Part shown: positions 35,673 through 43,482 of the stretch, one piece after another | How the letters are laid out: each line of letters opens with the position of its first letter | Numbering within the stretch: the stretch's first letter is position 1 | Assembly: GCF_021173675.1 (NCBI RefSeq) | Contig: NZ_JAIHON010000001.1 | Location: 769,879 to 833,878 of the forward strand | Source of the DNA: Streptomyces lincolnensis | Lineage (GTDB): Bacteria > Actinomycetota > Actinomycetes > Streptomycetales > Streptomycetaceae | Length of the DNA: 64,000 nucleotides | Direction of reading: 5' to 3' | Translations under genes and position numbers: made by a program | The notes under the pieces: model-generated | Databases searched by the model: none | What the model was told of the DNA's origin: nothing | The model's input: the letters and a program-made list of their open reading frames with translations, nothing else

Positions 35673-36427
35673 GTCACGCGACACCACCGGCCGGGCCGAC
35701 CACCGCCACCGGGCGGACCACCATCGCCTTCTTCGACGTGGACGAGACCGTGGTGGCCGCGAAGACCATGCTCGACTTCTGGGAGTTCTGGGCCGGTTCG
35801 GGTCTGTGGCCGCTCCCGGCCCGGGTGTCCGACCTGCGGGCCCGGGCGGCGGCGGGCGAGGACCGTACGGTGCTGAACCGCGCGTTCTACCGCCGGTTCG
35901 CCGGAGTGCCCCTGGCCCTGCTGCGGTCGGCGGCACGCGCCTGGTACGACGCCCACCGCCTCGGGGAGCGGGCGTTCGTGACCGCCGGGGTGCGGGCCGT
36001 CGAGCGGCACCGGGCCCTCGGGCACGACGTGGTGCTGGTCTCGGGCTCCCTGCGCCCGCTCCTGGAGGCCGTGGCGGAGGACCTCGGCGCGGTCGAGGTG
36101 CGGTGCACCGAACAGGCGGTGACGGACGACGGCGTCCTCACCGGCGAGGTGGACCGGCCGATGATCGGGCCGGCCAAGGCCGACGCCGTCACGGCCGTCG
36201 CGCGGGCGCGCGGCGCGCGCACCGCGGACTGCTACGGGTACGGCGACCACGAGAGCGATCTCGCCATGCTCCGGTCGGTGGGGCATGCCGCGGTGGTGGG
36301 CGGCTCCCCCGCGCTGGCCCGGGAGGCCGAGCGGGCCGGCTGGGCCGTGCTCGACGGACACCGGGGCCCGCGCCGGGCACCGGCCCACGCCGGGCACCAC
36401 CCCCTTCCGGCCTCGGGAAACCGCTGA
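35669..36427 (+). CDS. HAD-family (IB) phosphatase
   Basis: 252 residues, ATG overlapping the previous stop. HAD motif I is IAFFDVDETVV near residue 20 (DXDXT), motif II VVLVSGSLRPLL near 130, motif III lysine in GPAKADAV near 175, and motif IV GYGDHESDLAMLR near 195. The IB subclass dephosphorylates small phospho-metabolites. In this operon it could remove the phosphate left by DHAP in the AfsA pathway, a step otherwise assigned to unspecified phosphatases. That role is inferred from position. Confidence 0.88.
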   Translation: MSHATPPAGPTTATGRTTIAFFDVDETVVAAKTMLDFWEFWAGSGLWPLPARVSDLRARAAAGEDRTVLNRAFYRRFAGVPLALLRSAARAWYDAHRLGERAFVTAGVRAVERHRALGHDVVLVSGSLRPLLEAVAEDLGAVEVRCTEQAVTDDGVLTGEVDRPMIGPAKADAVTAVARARGARTADCYGYGDHESDLAMLRSVGHAAVVGGSPALAREAERAGWAVLDGHRGPRRAPAHAGHHPLPASGNR

Positions 36428-36453
36428 TGAACGACCGGTTTCCCGCTCCTCGG

Positions 36454-36479
36454 AGAAATCCTTCTCAAGGGTATGTTTG
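36454..36479. promoter_or_regulatory. ARE-like operator 2 (second TetR promoter)
   Basis: GAAATCCTTCTCAAGGGTAT followed by GTTTG repeats the pattern of the site at 33415 (AAAcCTTCTagAAGGTATcTTT). It lies 30-55 bp before the TetR start. Confidence 0.6.
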
Positions 36480-36508
36480 TGCCCTCGTCAACACTGGAGG
36501 GCACCCGC

Positions 36509-37141
36509 ATGGTCAAACAGGAGAGGGCGCGACGCACCCGCGAGAAGGTGCTGGACGCGGCGGCCGAGGAATTCGCCGTGCAGGGGTACAGCAGGGCGAC
36601 ACTCAACGCCGTCGCGGCCCGCACGGGCATGACGAAGGGGGCGCTCTACGGGCACTTCGCGTCCAAGCGGCTCCTGGCCGGCGCCCTGCTGAGCCAGTCC
36701 CACGAGGCGTGGGAGGAGATGCTGCTGGCCCGCGACACCCCGGGGGTCACCGCCCGGACGGCACTGGAGTCGCTCGTCCTGGACCTGGCCCATCGCCTGA
36801 AGGCGGACATCCGGTTGCGGGCGGCGCTCCGGCTGGCCACCGACTGCCCGAGCCTGAGCCGCGCGGTGCCCGACGTCTTCGAGGACGTGCGCCGCAATCT
36901 CGTGGACCTCATCCGCCGCGCGCAGCGGGAGGGCAGTATGCCGCCCCGTCCCCCCGAGCTGGTCGCGCAGTTACTGCTGGCAGCCATGCACGGCGCGCTC
37001 CATGTGTCGTTCGGGCCGGCCGGCTGCGGCAGGTCGGCCACCTGGGACGCGGTGTGGCGGCTGCTCCTCGACGCGCTCTCCGGTGACGCCGGGGAGCCGT
37101 CGGGCGGGCGGGAGGCCGAAGGGGGCGTGCACGCCGGATGA
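36509..37141 (+). CDS. TetR-family regulator, autoregulator-receptor-like
   Basis: 210 residues, starting at ATG 36509 with GGAGG 8 nt upstream (an earlier in-frame ATG at 36473 lies in the operator). The HTH (TREKVLDAAAEEFAVQGYSRATLNAVAARTGMTKGALYGHFASKRLLAG) is again of the ArpA/ScbR type, so it may be a second receptor or a pseudo-receptor responding to other ligands. The ARE-like site overlaps its promoter, so it should be repressed by the receptor at 32657 or by itself. Confidence 0.85.
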   Translation: MVKQERARRTREKVLDAAAEEFAVQGYSRATLNAVAARTGMTKGALYGHFASKRLLAGALLSQSHEAWEEMLLARDTPGVTARTALESLVLDLAHRLKADIRLRAALRLATDCPSLSRAVPDVFEDVRRNLVDLIRRAQREGSMPPRPPELVAQLLLAAMHGALHVSFGPAGCGRSATWDAVWRLLLDALSGDAGEPSGGREAEGGVHAG

Positions 37142-37162
37142 GCGTCTCGTTGCGGGTCCGTT

Positions 37163-37188
37163 AAAAATACCATCGCGAAGGTTTTTTC
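37163..37188. promoter_or_regulatory. ARE-like operator 3 (LysR promoter)
   Basis: AAAAATACCATCGCGAAGGT followed by TTTTTTC has the same A-tract, ACC-N-AAGGT core and T-tract layout as the other two sites. It lies about 55 bp upstream of the LysR gene, linking the autoregulator circuit to the metabolic operon. Confidence 0.5.
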
Positions 37189-37241
37189 TGCCATGCTGAA
37201 GCCGCCGTCAGCAGTCGACATGGAGTGAAGGAGGGAAGCGA

Positions 37242-38270
37242 ATGAGTGTGCTGGACGAAAGGATCGGACCGTCGCCGCTCGACCACATGAGCTCCGGCGA
37301 AGTCCATGAAGATCCGAATCACGAGGGAGTTCGGCGCGCCGTCACGCACGCCGAGCATGTCGACGACTTCGACATGCGGCACCTTCGATATTTCCTGACC
37401 GTGGTGCGGGCCGGAACCGTCTCCGGAGCCGCCCAGGAATTGCGGATATCGCAACCGAGCCTGAGTCAGCAGATCAAGCGGCTGGAACGCCGAATCGGCG
37501 CTCCGCTGTTCATCCGGAGTTCACGGGGCGTCGAACTGACCACGGGCGGACGCGCCTTTCTGCAGGAGATCCAGGGTATTCCGGGCCAGCTCCGGTCCGC
37601 GATCGCGGCCGCCGCGCCGTCCCCCAGGATCTGGCCCGTGGGGGTGTGCGGCGGGGTACCGGCGGAGGTGCTCGCCGAGGTGCAGAGCGGTCTGTCCGGG
37701 CAGCACGGCGAGCGGCCCGGCGGCCGGCCGGCACCGCCGCTGCGCATGCGCTCGGTCAGCGCGGCGGACCAGCTGGAGCTGCTCCAGCACGGCGAGATCG
37801 CCTTCGGCATCGTGCGGCTGCCCGTCACCATGCCCGGCCTGGTGCGGGCGGTGGTCTGGGACGAGCCGCTCGGGGTCGTCATGTGCGCCGACCATCCGCT
37901 GGCCGGCCGCCCCGAGCCGACCTGGGCGGACCTGAGCGCCCAGCGGCTGCTCTGGTACGACGAGGGCTGCGCGCCGGGGTACGCGGACACCGTGCCGGCC
38001 CAGCTCGCCGCGCTGGGCTGGAAGGCCGACCTGCATCCCGTCGACCAGGACCAGCAGGCCCTGTTCGTGCACGCGCTCCAGACCGGCCGCGATGTCGTGG
38101 CACTGCGCCCGAGGCTCGCCGTCCAGGGCGATCCGCAGCTCGTCTGGCGTCCCCTGCCCACCCGTTCGGCACCGCGCGAGCGGCTGGCCGTCACGGCGCT
38201 TGCGGGAAGTCGGGCGGCGCGTTACCTGAGCCGGGTGGCGGGCCGGTGCGGATGGTCGTATCTCGGCTGA
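37242..38270 (+). CDS. LysR-family transcriptional regulator
   Basis: 342 residues, starting at ATG 37242 with GGAGGG upstream. An unusual ~45-residue acidic lead precedes the LysR HTH (MRHLRYFLTVVRAGTVSGAAQELRISQPSLSQQIKRLERRIGAPLF). The effector domain follows, with the usual FGIVRLPVTMPGLVRAVVWDEPL near residue 190. LysR regulators generally sense a pathway metabolite. It precedes the metabolic operon in the same direction, so it is the probable local activator and is itself under an ARE-like site. A strong terminator separates it from the operon. Confidence 0.9.
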   Translation: MSVLDERIGPSPLDHMSSGEVHEDPNHEGVRRAVTHAEHVDDFDMRHLRYFLTVVRAGTVSGAAQELRISQPSLSQQIKRLERRIGAPLFIRSSRGVELTTGGRAFLQEIQGIPGQLRSAIAAAAPSPRIWPVGVCGGVPAEVLAEVQSGLSGQHGERPGGRPAPPLRMRSVSAADQLELLQHGEIAFGIVRLPVTMPGLVRAVVWDEPLGVVMCADHPLAGRPEPTWADLSAQRLLWYDEGCAPGYADTVPAQLAALGWKADLHPVDQDQQALFVHALQTGRDVVALRPRLAVQGDPQLVWRPLPTRSAPRERLAVTALAGSRAARYLSRVAGRCGWSYLG

Positions 38271-38321
38271 CCCTTTCCTTTCCGCGTCCGCCCTCGTATG
38301 AGCGGCACGCCGCCCCCTATG

Positions 38322-38360
38322 AGCGGCCCACAGCCTTCCGGCTGCGGGCCGCTTTTCTTT
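38322..38360. terminator. Intrinsic terminator after LysR gene
   Basis: AGCGGCCCACAGCC pairs with GGCTGCGGGCCGCT around TTCC (one mismatch) and is followed by TTTTCTTTT, a textbook factor-independent terminator and rare in this GC-rich DNA. Confidence 0.85.
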
Positions 38361-38556
38361 TGGTGACCATGCGGAATACTCCATTCCGTAAACCCTGGCC
38401 AATTCCGCCATAGGCTCCGCCTTATATCTCCCACATGTTTTCCGTCTTGGACGCCGAGGACCCCTGGAATCTAGGCTCTTGAACGTGAAACCGAAGCGTT
38501 TCGCGGCCATTTTCCGATCCATTTCACCGGCGGTGCCGGGAATTCAGGGGAGAAGC

Positions 38557-39543
38557 GTGATCTCGACCAGGCTGACAGAGCTGCTGGGAATCGACCATCC
38601 GATCGTCAGTGCTCCGATGGGTTCCGTGTCCGGTGCACGGCTGGCCACCGCCGTCACCCGCGCCGGCGGGCTCGGCCTCGTGGGCGTCAGCTACGGCGAC
38701 GCGGCGTTCATCGACGAGCACGTCCGCGAGACGGCCCGGGCCGGCGGCGTCTGGGGCGTCGGCTGTGTGATGTTCACCTTCGACGAGCGCCCGGGGCTGT
38801 GGGACAAGGTGCTCGGTCACCGGCCCCCCGTGATCGCCCTCTCCTTCGGCGACGCCGACCAGGTGGGCCGCTACGTCGGTTCCGCCGCGGAGAGCGGCGC
38901 GCACGTGGTGGTGCAGGTGCACGACACCGAGCAGGCGGCCGTCGCCGTCCGGGCCGGGGCATCGGTACTGGTGGCGCAGGGCGCCGAGGCCGGCGGCCAC
39001 CACAAGACACAGGCGACGCTGCCGCTCGTGCCGGCCGTGCTCGACGTCACCCAGGGCGTCGTGCCGGTCGTCGCCGCCGGCGGGTTCGCGGACGGGCGGG
39101 GTCTGGCGGCCGCGCTGGCCCTCGGGGCCGACGGCGTGATGATGGGCACCCGGTTCGCCGTGACCGAGGAGTCGATGGGCACGCCGGGCTTCAAGGCCTC
39201 CCTCGTCTCCGCCGCCACCGCCGACACCGTCGACACCCGGGCCTTCGACGTGGTCCGGGGCATCCCCTGGGACGAGGTGTACCGGGCCCGCTCGGTGAGC
39301 AACGCCTTCACCCGCGCCTGGACCGGCCGGGACGCCGAACTGGCCGCCCGCCGCGCGGAGATCGAGCCCGAGTGGGCGGCCGCGGTGGCCCGCGACGACA
39401 CGGCACAGCGCGCCCTCTTCGCCGGCGAGGTGATCGACCTCGTCCACGACGTGCGGCCCGCCGCGAGCGTCGTCCACGAGACGGTCACCGAAGCGGAGGC
39501 GATCCTGCGCCGCCTGGCCGGAAACATCACGCCGTCGCGGTGA
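38557..39543 (+). CDS. Nitronate monooxygenase-like FMN enzyme
   Basis: 328 residues, starting at GTG 38557 after GGGGAGAA. It is a TIM-barrel FMN protein of the NMO/2-nitropropane dioxygenase family: GIDHPIVSAPMGSVSGARLATAVTRAGGLG near residue 12, VLVAQGAEAGGHH near 145 (phosphate and catalytic-His region), and PVVAAGGFADGRGLAAALALGADGVMMGTRF near 180. Family members oxidise nitronates or reduce enoyl substrates; some work in secondary metabolism. First gene of the operon after the terminator, 285 bp beyond the LysR gene. Confidence 0.88.
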   Translation: MISTRLTELLGIDHPIVSAPMGSVSGARLATAVTRAGGLGLVGVSYGDAAFIDEHVRETARAGGVWGVGCVMFTFDERPGLWDKVLGHRPPVIALSFGDADQVGRYVGSAAESGAHVVVQVHDTEQAAVAVRAGASVLVAQGAEAGGHHKTQATLPLVPAVLDVTQGVVPVVAAGGFADGRGLAAALALGADGVMMGTRFAVTEESMGTPGFKASLVSAATADTVDTRAFDVVRGIPWDEVYRARSVSNAFTRAWTGRDAELAARRAEIEPEWAAAVARDDTAQRALFAGEVIDLVHDVRPAASVVHETVTEAEAILRRLAGNITPSR

Positions 39544-39665
39544 GCGGCGGCGGGTGTGGATGCGGGCCTCGCCGTGAGCGATGCCGACCCCCCGCCCCTC
39601 GCCCCTCGAACTCCCCCGAAGCCCAACCCCCACCCCCACCCCCACCACACCCCATCGGAGCCCCC

Positions 39666-40256
39666 ATGATCCACATCCTCACCCTCACCTACCTCGTCCC
39701 CCGCGACACCGTCACCGCCCACCTCCCCGAGCACAAGGCGTGGCTGCGGGACCACGCCGACCAGGGACGCATCCTGCTGAGCGGTCCCCGCCCGGACGGA
39801 GGTGCCGTCATCGTCACCGCCGACCTGGACGAGGCGACCGTGCGGGAGATGGTCGAGAGCGACCCGTGGACCCGTCTGGGCATCGCGTCGTACGAGCGCA
39901 CCGCGTTCGAGGGACGCAACGTCAGCCCCGGCGTGGTGACCGCGGCCGAGCCGGACGACGGTGTGCTGCTCATCAACGTGGCCACCACGGACGACGCCGC
40001 CGCCTCGGTGGACGCGCTCGCCTCCGCCGTGGAGCACGTCGCCGCCACCGCCGAGGGCTTCCGCGGCTCCCGCCTGCTGACCAGCGTCGACGGCGACGCG
40101 ATCGTCAACCTCGCGGCCTGGACGGACCAGAAGCGCTTCGACGCGATCTTCGACGACCCCGAGTTCACCCGCCGCTACCAGGCGTTCGCCACGACGACGA
40201 CCGGCGCCAAGTACCGCCTGTACCGCACCAGCCGGGTCATCACCCCGAACCGCTGA
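39666..40256 (+). CDS. YCII-ABM dimeric ferredoxin-like fusion protein
   Basis: 196 residues. Residues 1-90 are a YCII-like domain (LTYLVPRDTVTAHLPEHKAWLRDHADQGRILLSGPRPDGG), with the usual His-Asp pair. Residues ~95-190 form an antibiotic-biosynthesis-monooxygenase-like ferredoxin fold (AATAEGFRGSRLLTSVDGDAIVNLAAWTDQKRFDAIF). Each family is small and usually separate. The fusion may isomerise, decarboxylate or oxygenate a reactive intermediate of the operon. The exact activity is unknown. Confidence 0.75.
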   Translation: MIHILTLTYLVPRDTVTAHLPEHKAWLRDHADQGRILLSGPRPDGGAVIVTADLDEATVREMVESDPWTRLGIASYERTAFEGRNVSPGVVTAAEPDDGVLLINVATTDDAAASVDALASAVEHVAATAEGFRGSRLLTSVDGDAIVNLAAWTDQKRFDAIFDDPEFTRRYQAFATTTTGAKYRLYRTSRVITPNR

Positions 40257-40312
40257 TCACCCGCCCCACCCCCACGCGAACCAGACCGCTCGCACCACCC
40301 CAAGGAGAGACC

Positions 40313-41749
40313 ATGTCAGCCTCGACGTCCCCCGAGTACGACCTCATCGTCGTCGGATTCGGCGCCGCCGGCCTGTCGGCCGCCCTGTCCTACGCGGAGG
40401 CCACCGAGGACCGCGCCGAGCCCGCCCGGATCGCGGTCCTGGAGCGTTCGACCGAGGAGGAGCGCGGCGGCGCCACCCGCTGGACCGGCGCCTTCCTCCG
40501 CGTCGACCAGGACCGTCGGCTCGACACCGACTGGGCCGAGCACGTCGGCCGGGTCTCGGGCGGCCTGGCCGACACCGAGTACTGCCGCACCGTGGAGCGG
40601 GAGGCCCCGCCGACCCTGGCCTTCGTGGAGAAGCACGGCGTCGAGATCGCCTACGAGGACTTCCCGCTGCCGCACACCTTCGCCGCCGGGCAGCCGTCCA
40701 TGACCCCGCCCGCCAGCCCGCGCGGCGGCGGCGCCTCGATCGTCGAACACCTGGGAGCGGCCCTGGAGAAGGACCCCCGTGTCGACATCCGCTACCAGAC
40801 GGAGGCCCTGCGCCTGACCACCGCCGAGGACGGGACCGTCGACGGCGTCGTGGTCCGCGGCTCCGACGGCCGCACCCGGCGGCTCACCGGCCGCGCGGTC
40901 GTCCTCGCCTGCGGCGGTTTCGAGGGCAACACCGAGATGCTCACCCGGTACGTCGGCGACCGCGCCTGCGACCTGCCACTGATCGCCCCCGGCATCGCCA
41001 ACAACCGCGGCGACGCGCTGCGCATGGCGCTGGAGCTCGGCGCGGACACGGCCGGCCAGTTCGACGGCATCCACGCCGAGCCGGTCGACCGCCGTACCAC
41101 CAAGGCCGACTCGGTGCTGTACGGCTTCAGTTGCGGGATCTTCGTCAACGGCCGTATGGAGCGGTTCTTCGACGAGGGCCGGGACACCTGGGACAACACC
41201 TTCGAGCACGTCGGCCACGAGATCTGGAAGAACCAGGACCAGGAGGCGTACTGGATCGCCGACGCCAAGACCCTGGCGATCCCCGGGATCATGAACTCGC
41301 TGCTCAGCGATGTGCCGCCGGAGCAGGCGGACACCCTGGAGGAGCTCGCGGCGAAGCTCGGCGTGGATCCCGAGGGCCTGGAGAAGACCGTCGCCGAGTT
41401 CAACGCGTCCGTGGCTCCCGGGGAGTTCGACCCGACCCGCTTCGACGGCAAGCACACGGTCGGCGTCACCCCGCCGAAGTCCAACTGGGCCACCCCGCTG
41501 GACACCGCGCCCTTCATCGGCGTCCCGGTGACCGCCGCGGTCTGCTTCACCTACGGCGGTGTCCGCACCGACCTCGACGCCCGGGTCGTCACCCCGTCCG
41601 GCACCGCCATCCCGGGTCTGTACGCGGCCGGCGAGGCCACCGGCCTCTTCTACCACGCCTACCCGCCGGCCACGTCCGTCCTGCGCTCGCTCGTCTTCGG
41701 GCGGATCGCCGCGCACCACGCGGCCACCGCCGCCCAGCAGTCCGTCTGA
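40313..41749 (+). CDS. FAD-dependent dehydrogenase, fumarate reductase/TcuA type
   Basis: 478 residues, starting at ATG 40313 after AAGGAGAG. The FAD-binding Rossmann motif is DLIVVGFGAAGLSAALSYAE near residue 10, and the second FAD segment is GRAVVLACGGFEGN near 195. A C-terminal VCFTYGGVRTDLDARVVTPSGTAIPGLYAAGEATG closes the fold. It belongs to the flavoprotein family of fumarate reductase, 3-ketosteroid dehydrogenase and tricarballylate dehydrogenase, with best resemblance to the last. It probably desaturates a carboxylic acid in the pathway. Confidence 0.85.
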   Translation: MSASTSPEYDLIVVGFGAAGLSAALSYAEATEDRAEPARIAVLERSTEEERGGATRWTGAFLRVDQDRRLDTDWAEHVGRVSGGLADTEYCRTVEREAPPTLAFVEKHGVEIAYEDFPLPHTFAAGQPSMTPPASPRGGGASIVEHLGAALEKDPRVDIRYQTEALRLTTAEDGTVDGVVVRGSDGRTRRLTGRAVVLACGGFEGNTEMLTRYVGDRACDLPLIAPGIANNRGDALRMALELGADTAGQFDGIHAEPVDRRTTKADSVLYGFSCGIFVNGRMERFFDEGRDTWDNTFEHVGHEIWKNQDQEAYWIADAKTLAIPGIMNSLLSDVPPEQADTLEELAAKLGVDPEGLEKTVAEFNASVAPGEFDPTRFDGKHTVGVTPPKSNWATPLDTAPFIGVPVTAAVCFTYGGVRTDLDARVVTPSGTAIPGLYAAGEATGLFYHAYPPATSVLRSLVFGRIAAHHAATAAQQSV

Positions 41750-41779
41750 CCCCACCCACGTCAGCCTTCTGGAGACCTC

Positions 41780-42712
41780 ATGAGTATCGTCAACATCGAC
41801 GTCACCCTCCGCGACGGCGGTTATCGCAACGGCTTCGCCTTCCCCCTCGAATACGCCGTCAAGCACGCGCGGTTGAGCGTCGAGGCCGGGTTCGACTGGA
41901 TCGAGATCGCCTACCGCAAGGGCTCGCTCGCGCCGATACCGAACCTCGGGCTCACCGGCCGGGGCGACGACGAGTACATCGCCGCGGTGGCCCAGGAGAT
42001 CGGCGCCGAGCGGGTGGCGATGATCCTCCACCCGAAGAACATCACCCGGGACGACCTGCCCGCCATGTACGCGGCCGGGGCCCGCCTGGTCCGTGTCATC
42101 CTGCCCGCCCACGGCTACGAGGCCGGCCTCGACTACATCCGCCAGGCCAGGGACATCGGGTTCACGGTGGGCGTGAACTTCGCCCGGATCAGCCAGTGGG
42201 CGGGCCGGGAGGTGGTCGAGGCGGCGACCGCCGCGACGGACGCCGGCGCCGAGTTCGTCTACCTGGCCGACTCCAACGGCAGCCTCTCCCCGGTGGACAC
42301 CACCGACCTGACCACCCTGACCAGGTCGGTCACCGGCGGACCGGTCGGGCTGCACGCCCACAACAACCTGGGGCTCGCCCTCGCCAACGCCATCAGCGCC
42401 GTCGACGCGGGCGCGACCTGGATGGACTCCTCGATCCAGGGCATGGGCAAGGGGCCGGGCAACCTCATCGCCGAACAGTGGCTGGCGCACCTCGACCGGA
42501 CGGACCCGGAGGCCTCCGCGCGGCTCGACCTCGCCCCCGTCCTGGAGCTCGCGGAGCTGCTGCTCGCCAACATCCCCGAGGGCCGGCCCTCGTTGCCGCT
42601 GCCGGACCTGGTGCTGGGCCGCTACGACCTGCCGGTGGAGCACCGGGCCGCCCTGCTCGGCGAGCACGGGGAGGCGATCACCACCGCGCGCACCCTCGCG
42701 GGCGCCCGGTGA
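41780..42712 (+). CDS. DRE-TIM aldolase (DmpG/HMGL type)
   Basis: 310 residues. IDVTLRDGGYRNGFAFPLEYAVKH begins near residue 6, the DRE-TIM superfamily signature as RDGG. The metal-binding HXH is in GLHAHNNLGLALANAI near 190 and GMGKGPGNLIAEQWL near 225 is the glycine-rich active-site loop. Relatives include 4-hydroxy-2-oxovalerate aldolase and 2-isopropylmalate synthases, so the reaction is retro-aldol or Claisen chemistry on a 2-oxoacid. No acetaldehyde dehydrogenase partner is nearby, which argues against a classical meta-cleavage pathway. The stop overlaps the next start by 4 nt. Confidence 0.85.
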   Translation: MSIVNIDVTLRDGGYRNGFAFPLEYAVKHARLSVEAGFDWIEIAYRKGSLAPIPNLGLTGRGDDEYIAAVAQEIGAERVAMILHPKNITRDDLPAMYAAGARLVRVILPAHGYEAGLDYIRQARDIGFTVGVNFARISQWAGREVVEAATAATDAGAEFVYLADSNGSLSPVDTTDLTTLTRSVTGGPVGLHAHNNLGLALANAISAVDAGATWMDSSIQGMGKGPGNLIAEQWLAHLDRTDPEASARLDLAPVLELAELLLANIPEGRPSLPLPDLVLGRYDLPVEHRAALLGEHGEAITTARTLAGAR

Positions 42713-43482
42713 CCCACGCCGGACCGGCCGTGCCGACGGCGGTCTTCGGACCGCGGACCGCCGTCGGCACGGCGCACGCCCTGGTCCTCGCCCCGGTGAC
42801 ACCCCGCTGGGACGAGGGGGCGTTCTTCGCTCCGGTCATCCGGACCCTGGCCGGTGCCGGGCTCCGGGTGACCGTGGTGGACACGCTCTCCCTCTGGGAC
42901 GAGTCGGTGGACTCGATGGCCGCCCTCGTCGCCCGCTGCCGGGCGCTGCTGCCGGACTTCGGCCGCGTCGACCTGCTCTGCGGCAACGCCCTGGGCGGCG
43001 CGGTGGCCCAGGCCCTGCTGCCGGACGTCGATCCCGCCACCGCCGTCCTGCTCGTGTCGGGCCCCGCCCGCACGGACGCGGTCCTGGAGGAACGGCTCAC
43101 CCGCATCGCCGATCTGGCCGCGGCCGACCGCCCCGGAGCCGCACTCGCCCTGCTGCACCAGCGGGTCCTGCCGCACGGCGCGCCCGGCGCCGACGGCGAG
43201 GCCGAGCCCGTGCCCGCCGACGCGGAGGCCGGCCGGAGGCTGGCCGCCGGGATGCGGCTGCTGTGCGGACTCGACGTCTCCGACGCGGTACGGGCCCACC
43301 GGGGCCCGCTGCTCCAGGTCGTCGGCAGCCACTCCCAGCTCGTCACCCAGCGGCACACCGCCGCCGCACCGCACCACACCGTGCATGTCGCCCCCGGGGC
43401 CGGCATGCGCCCCCACGCCGAACAGCCCGCGGAGGTGTCCTCGCTCGTCGAGAACTTCCTGTGGGAGAAGGGACTCCGATGA
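42709..43482 (+). CDS. Alpha/beta-hydrolase fold protein lacking the nucleophile serine
   Basis: 257 residues, starting at GTG 42709 overlapping the aldolase stop. The fold is clear: AHALVLAPVTPRWDEGAFFAPVIRTLAGAG, a nucleophile elbow at LLCGNALGGAVAQALL near residue 90, and a C-terminal histidine near GAGMRPHAEQPAEV. At the elbow the usual GXSXG reads GNALG, so the nucleophile position is alanine. It may be a non-hydrolytic lyase, binding or scaffold protein, or use another residue. Sequence error cannot be excluded but would need a specific G/T change. Confidence 0.7.
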   Translation: MTHAGPAVPTAVFGPRTAVGTAHALVLAPVTPRWDEGAFFAPVIRTLAGAGLRVTVVDTLSLWDESVDSMAALVARCRALLPDFGRVDLLCGNALGGAVAQALLPDVDPATAVLLVSGPARTDAVLEERLTRIADLAAADRPGAALALLHQRVLPHGAPGADGEAEPVPADAEAGRRLAAGMRLLCGLDVSDAVRAHRGPLLQVVGSHSQLVTQRHTAAAPHHTVHVAPGAGMRPHAEQPAEVSSLVENFLWEKGLR

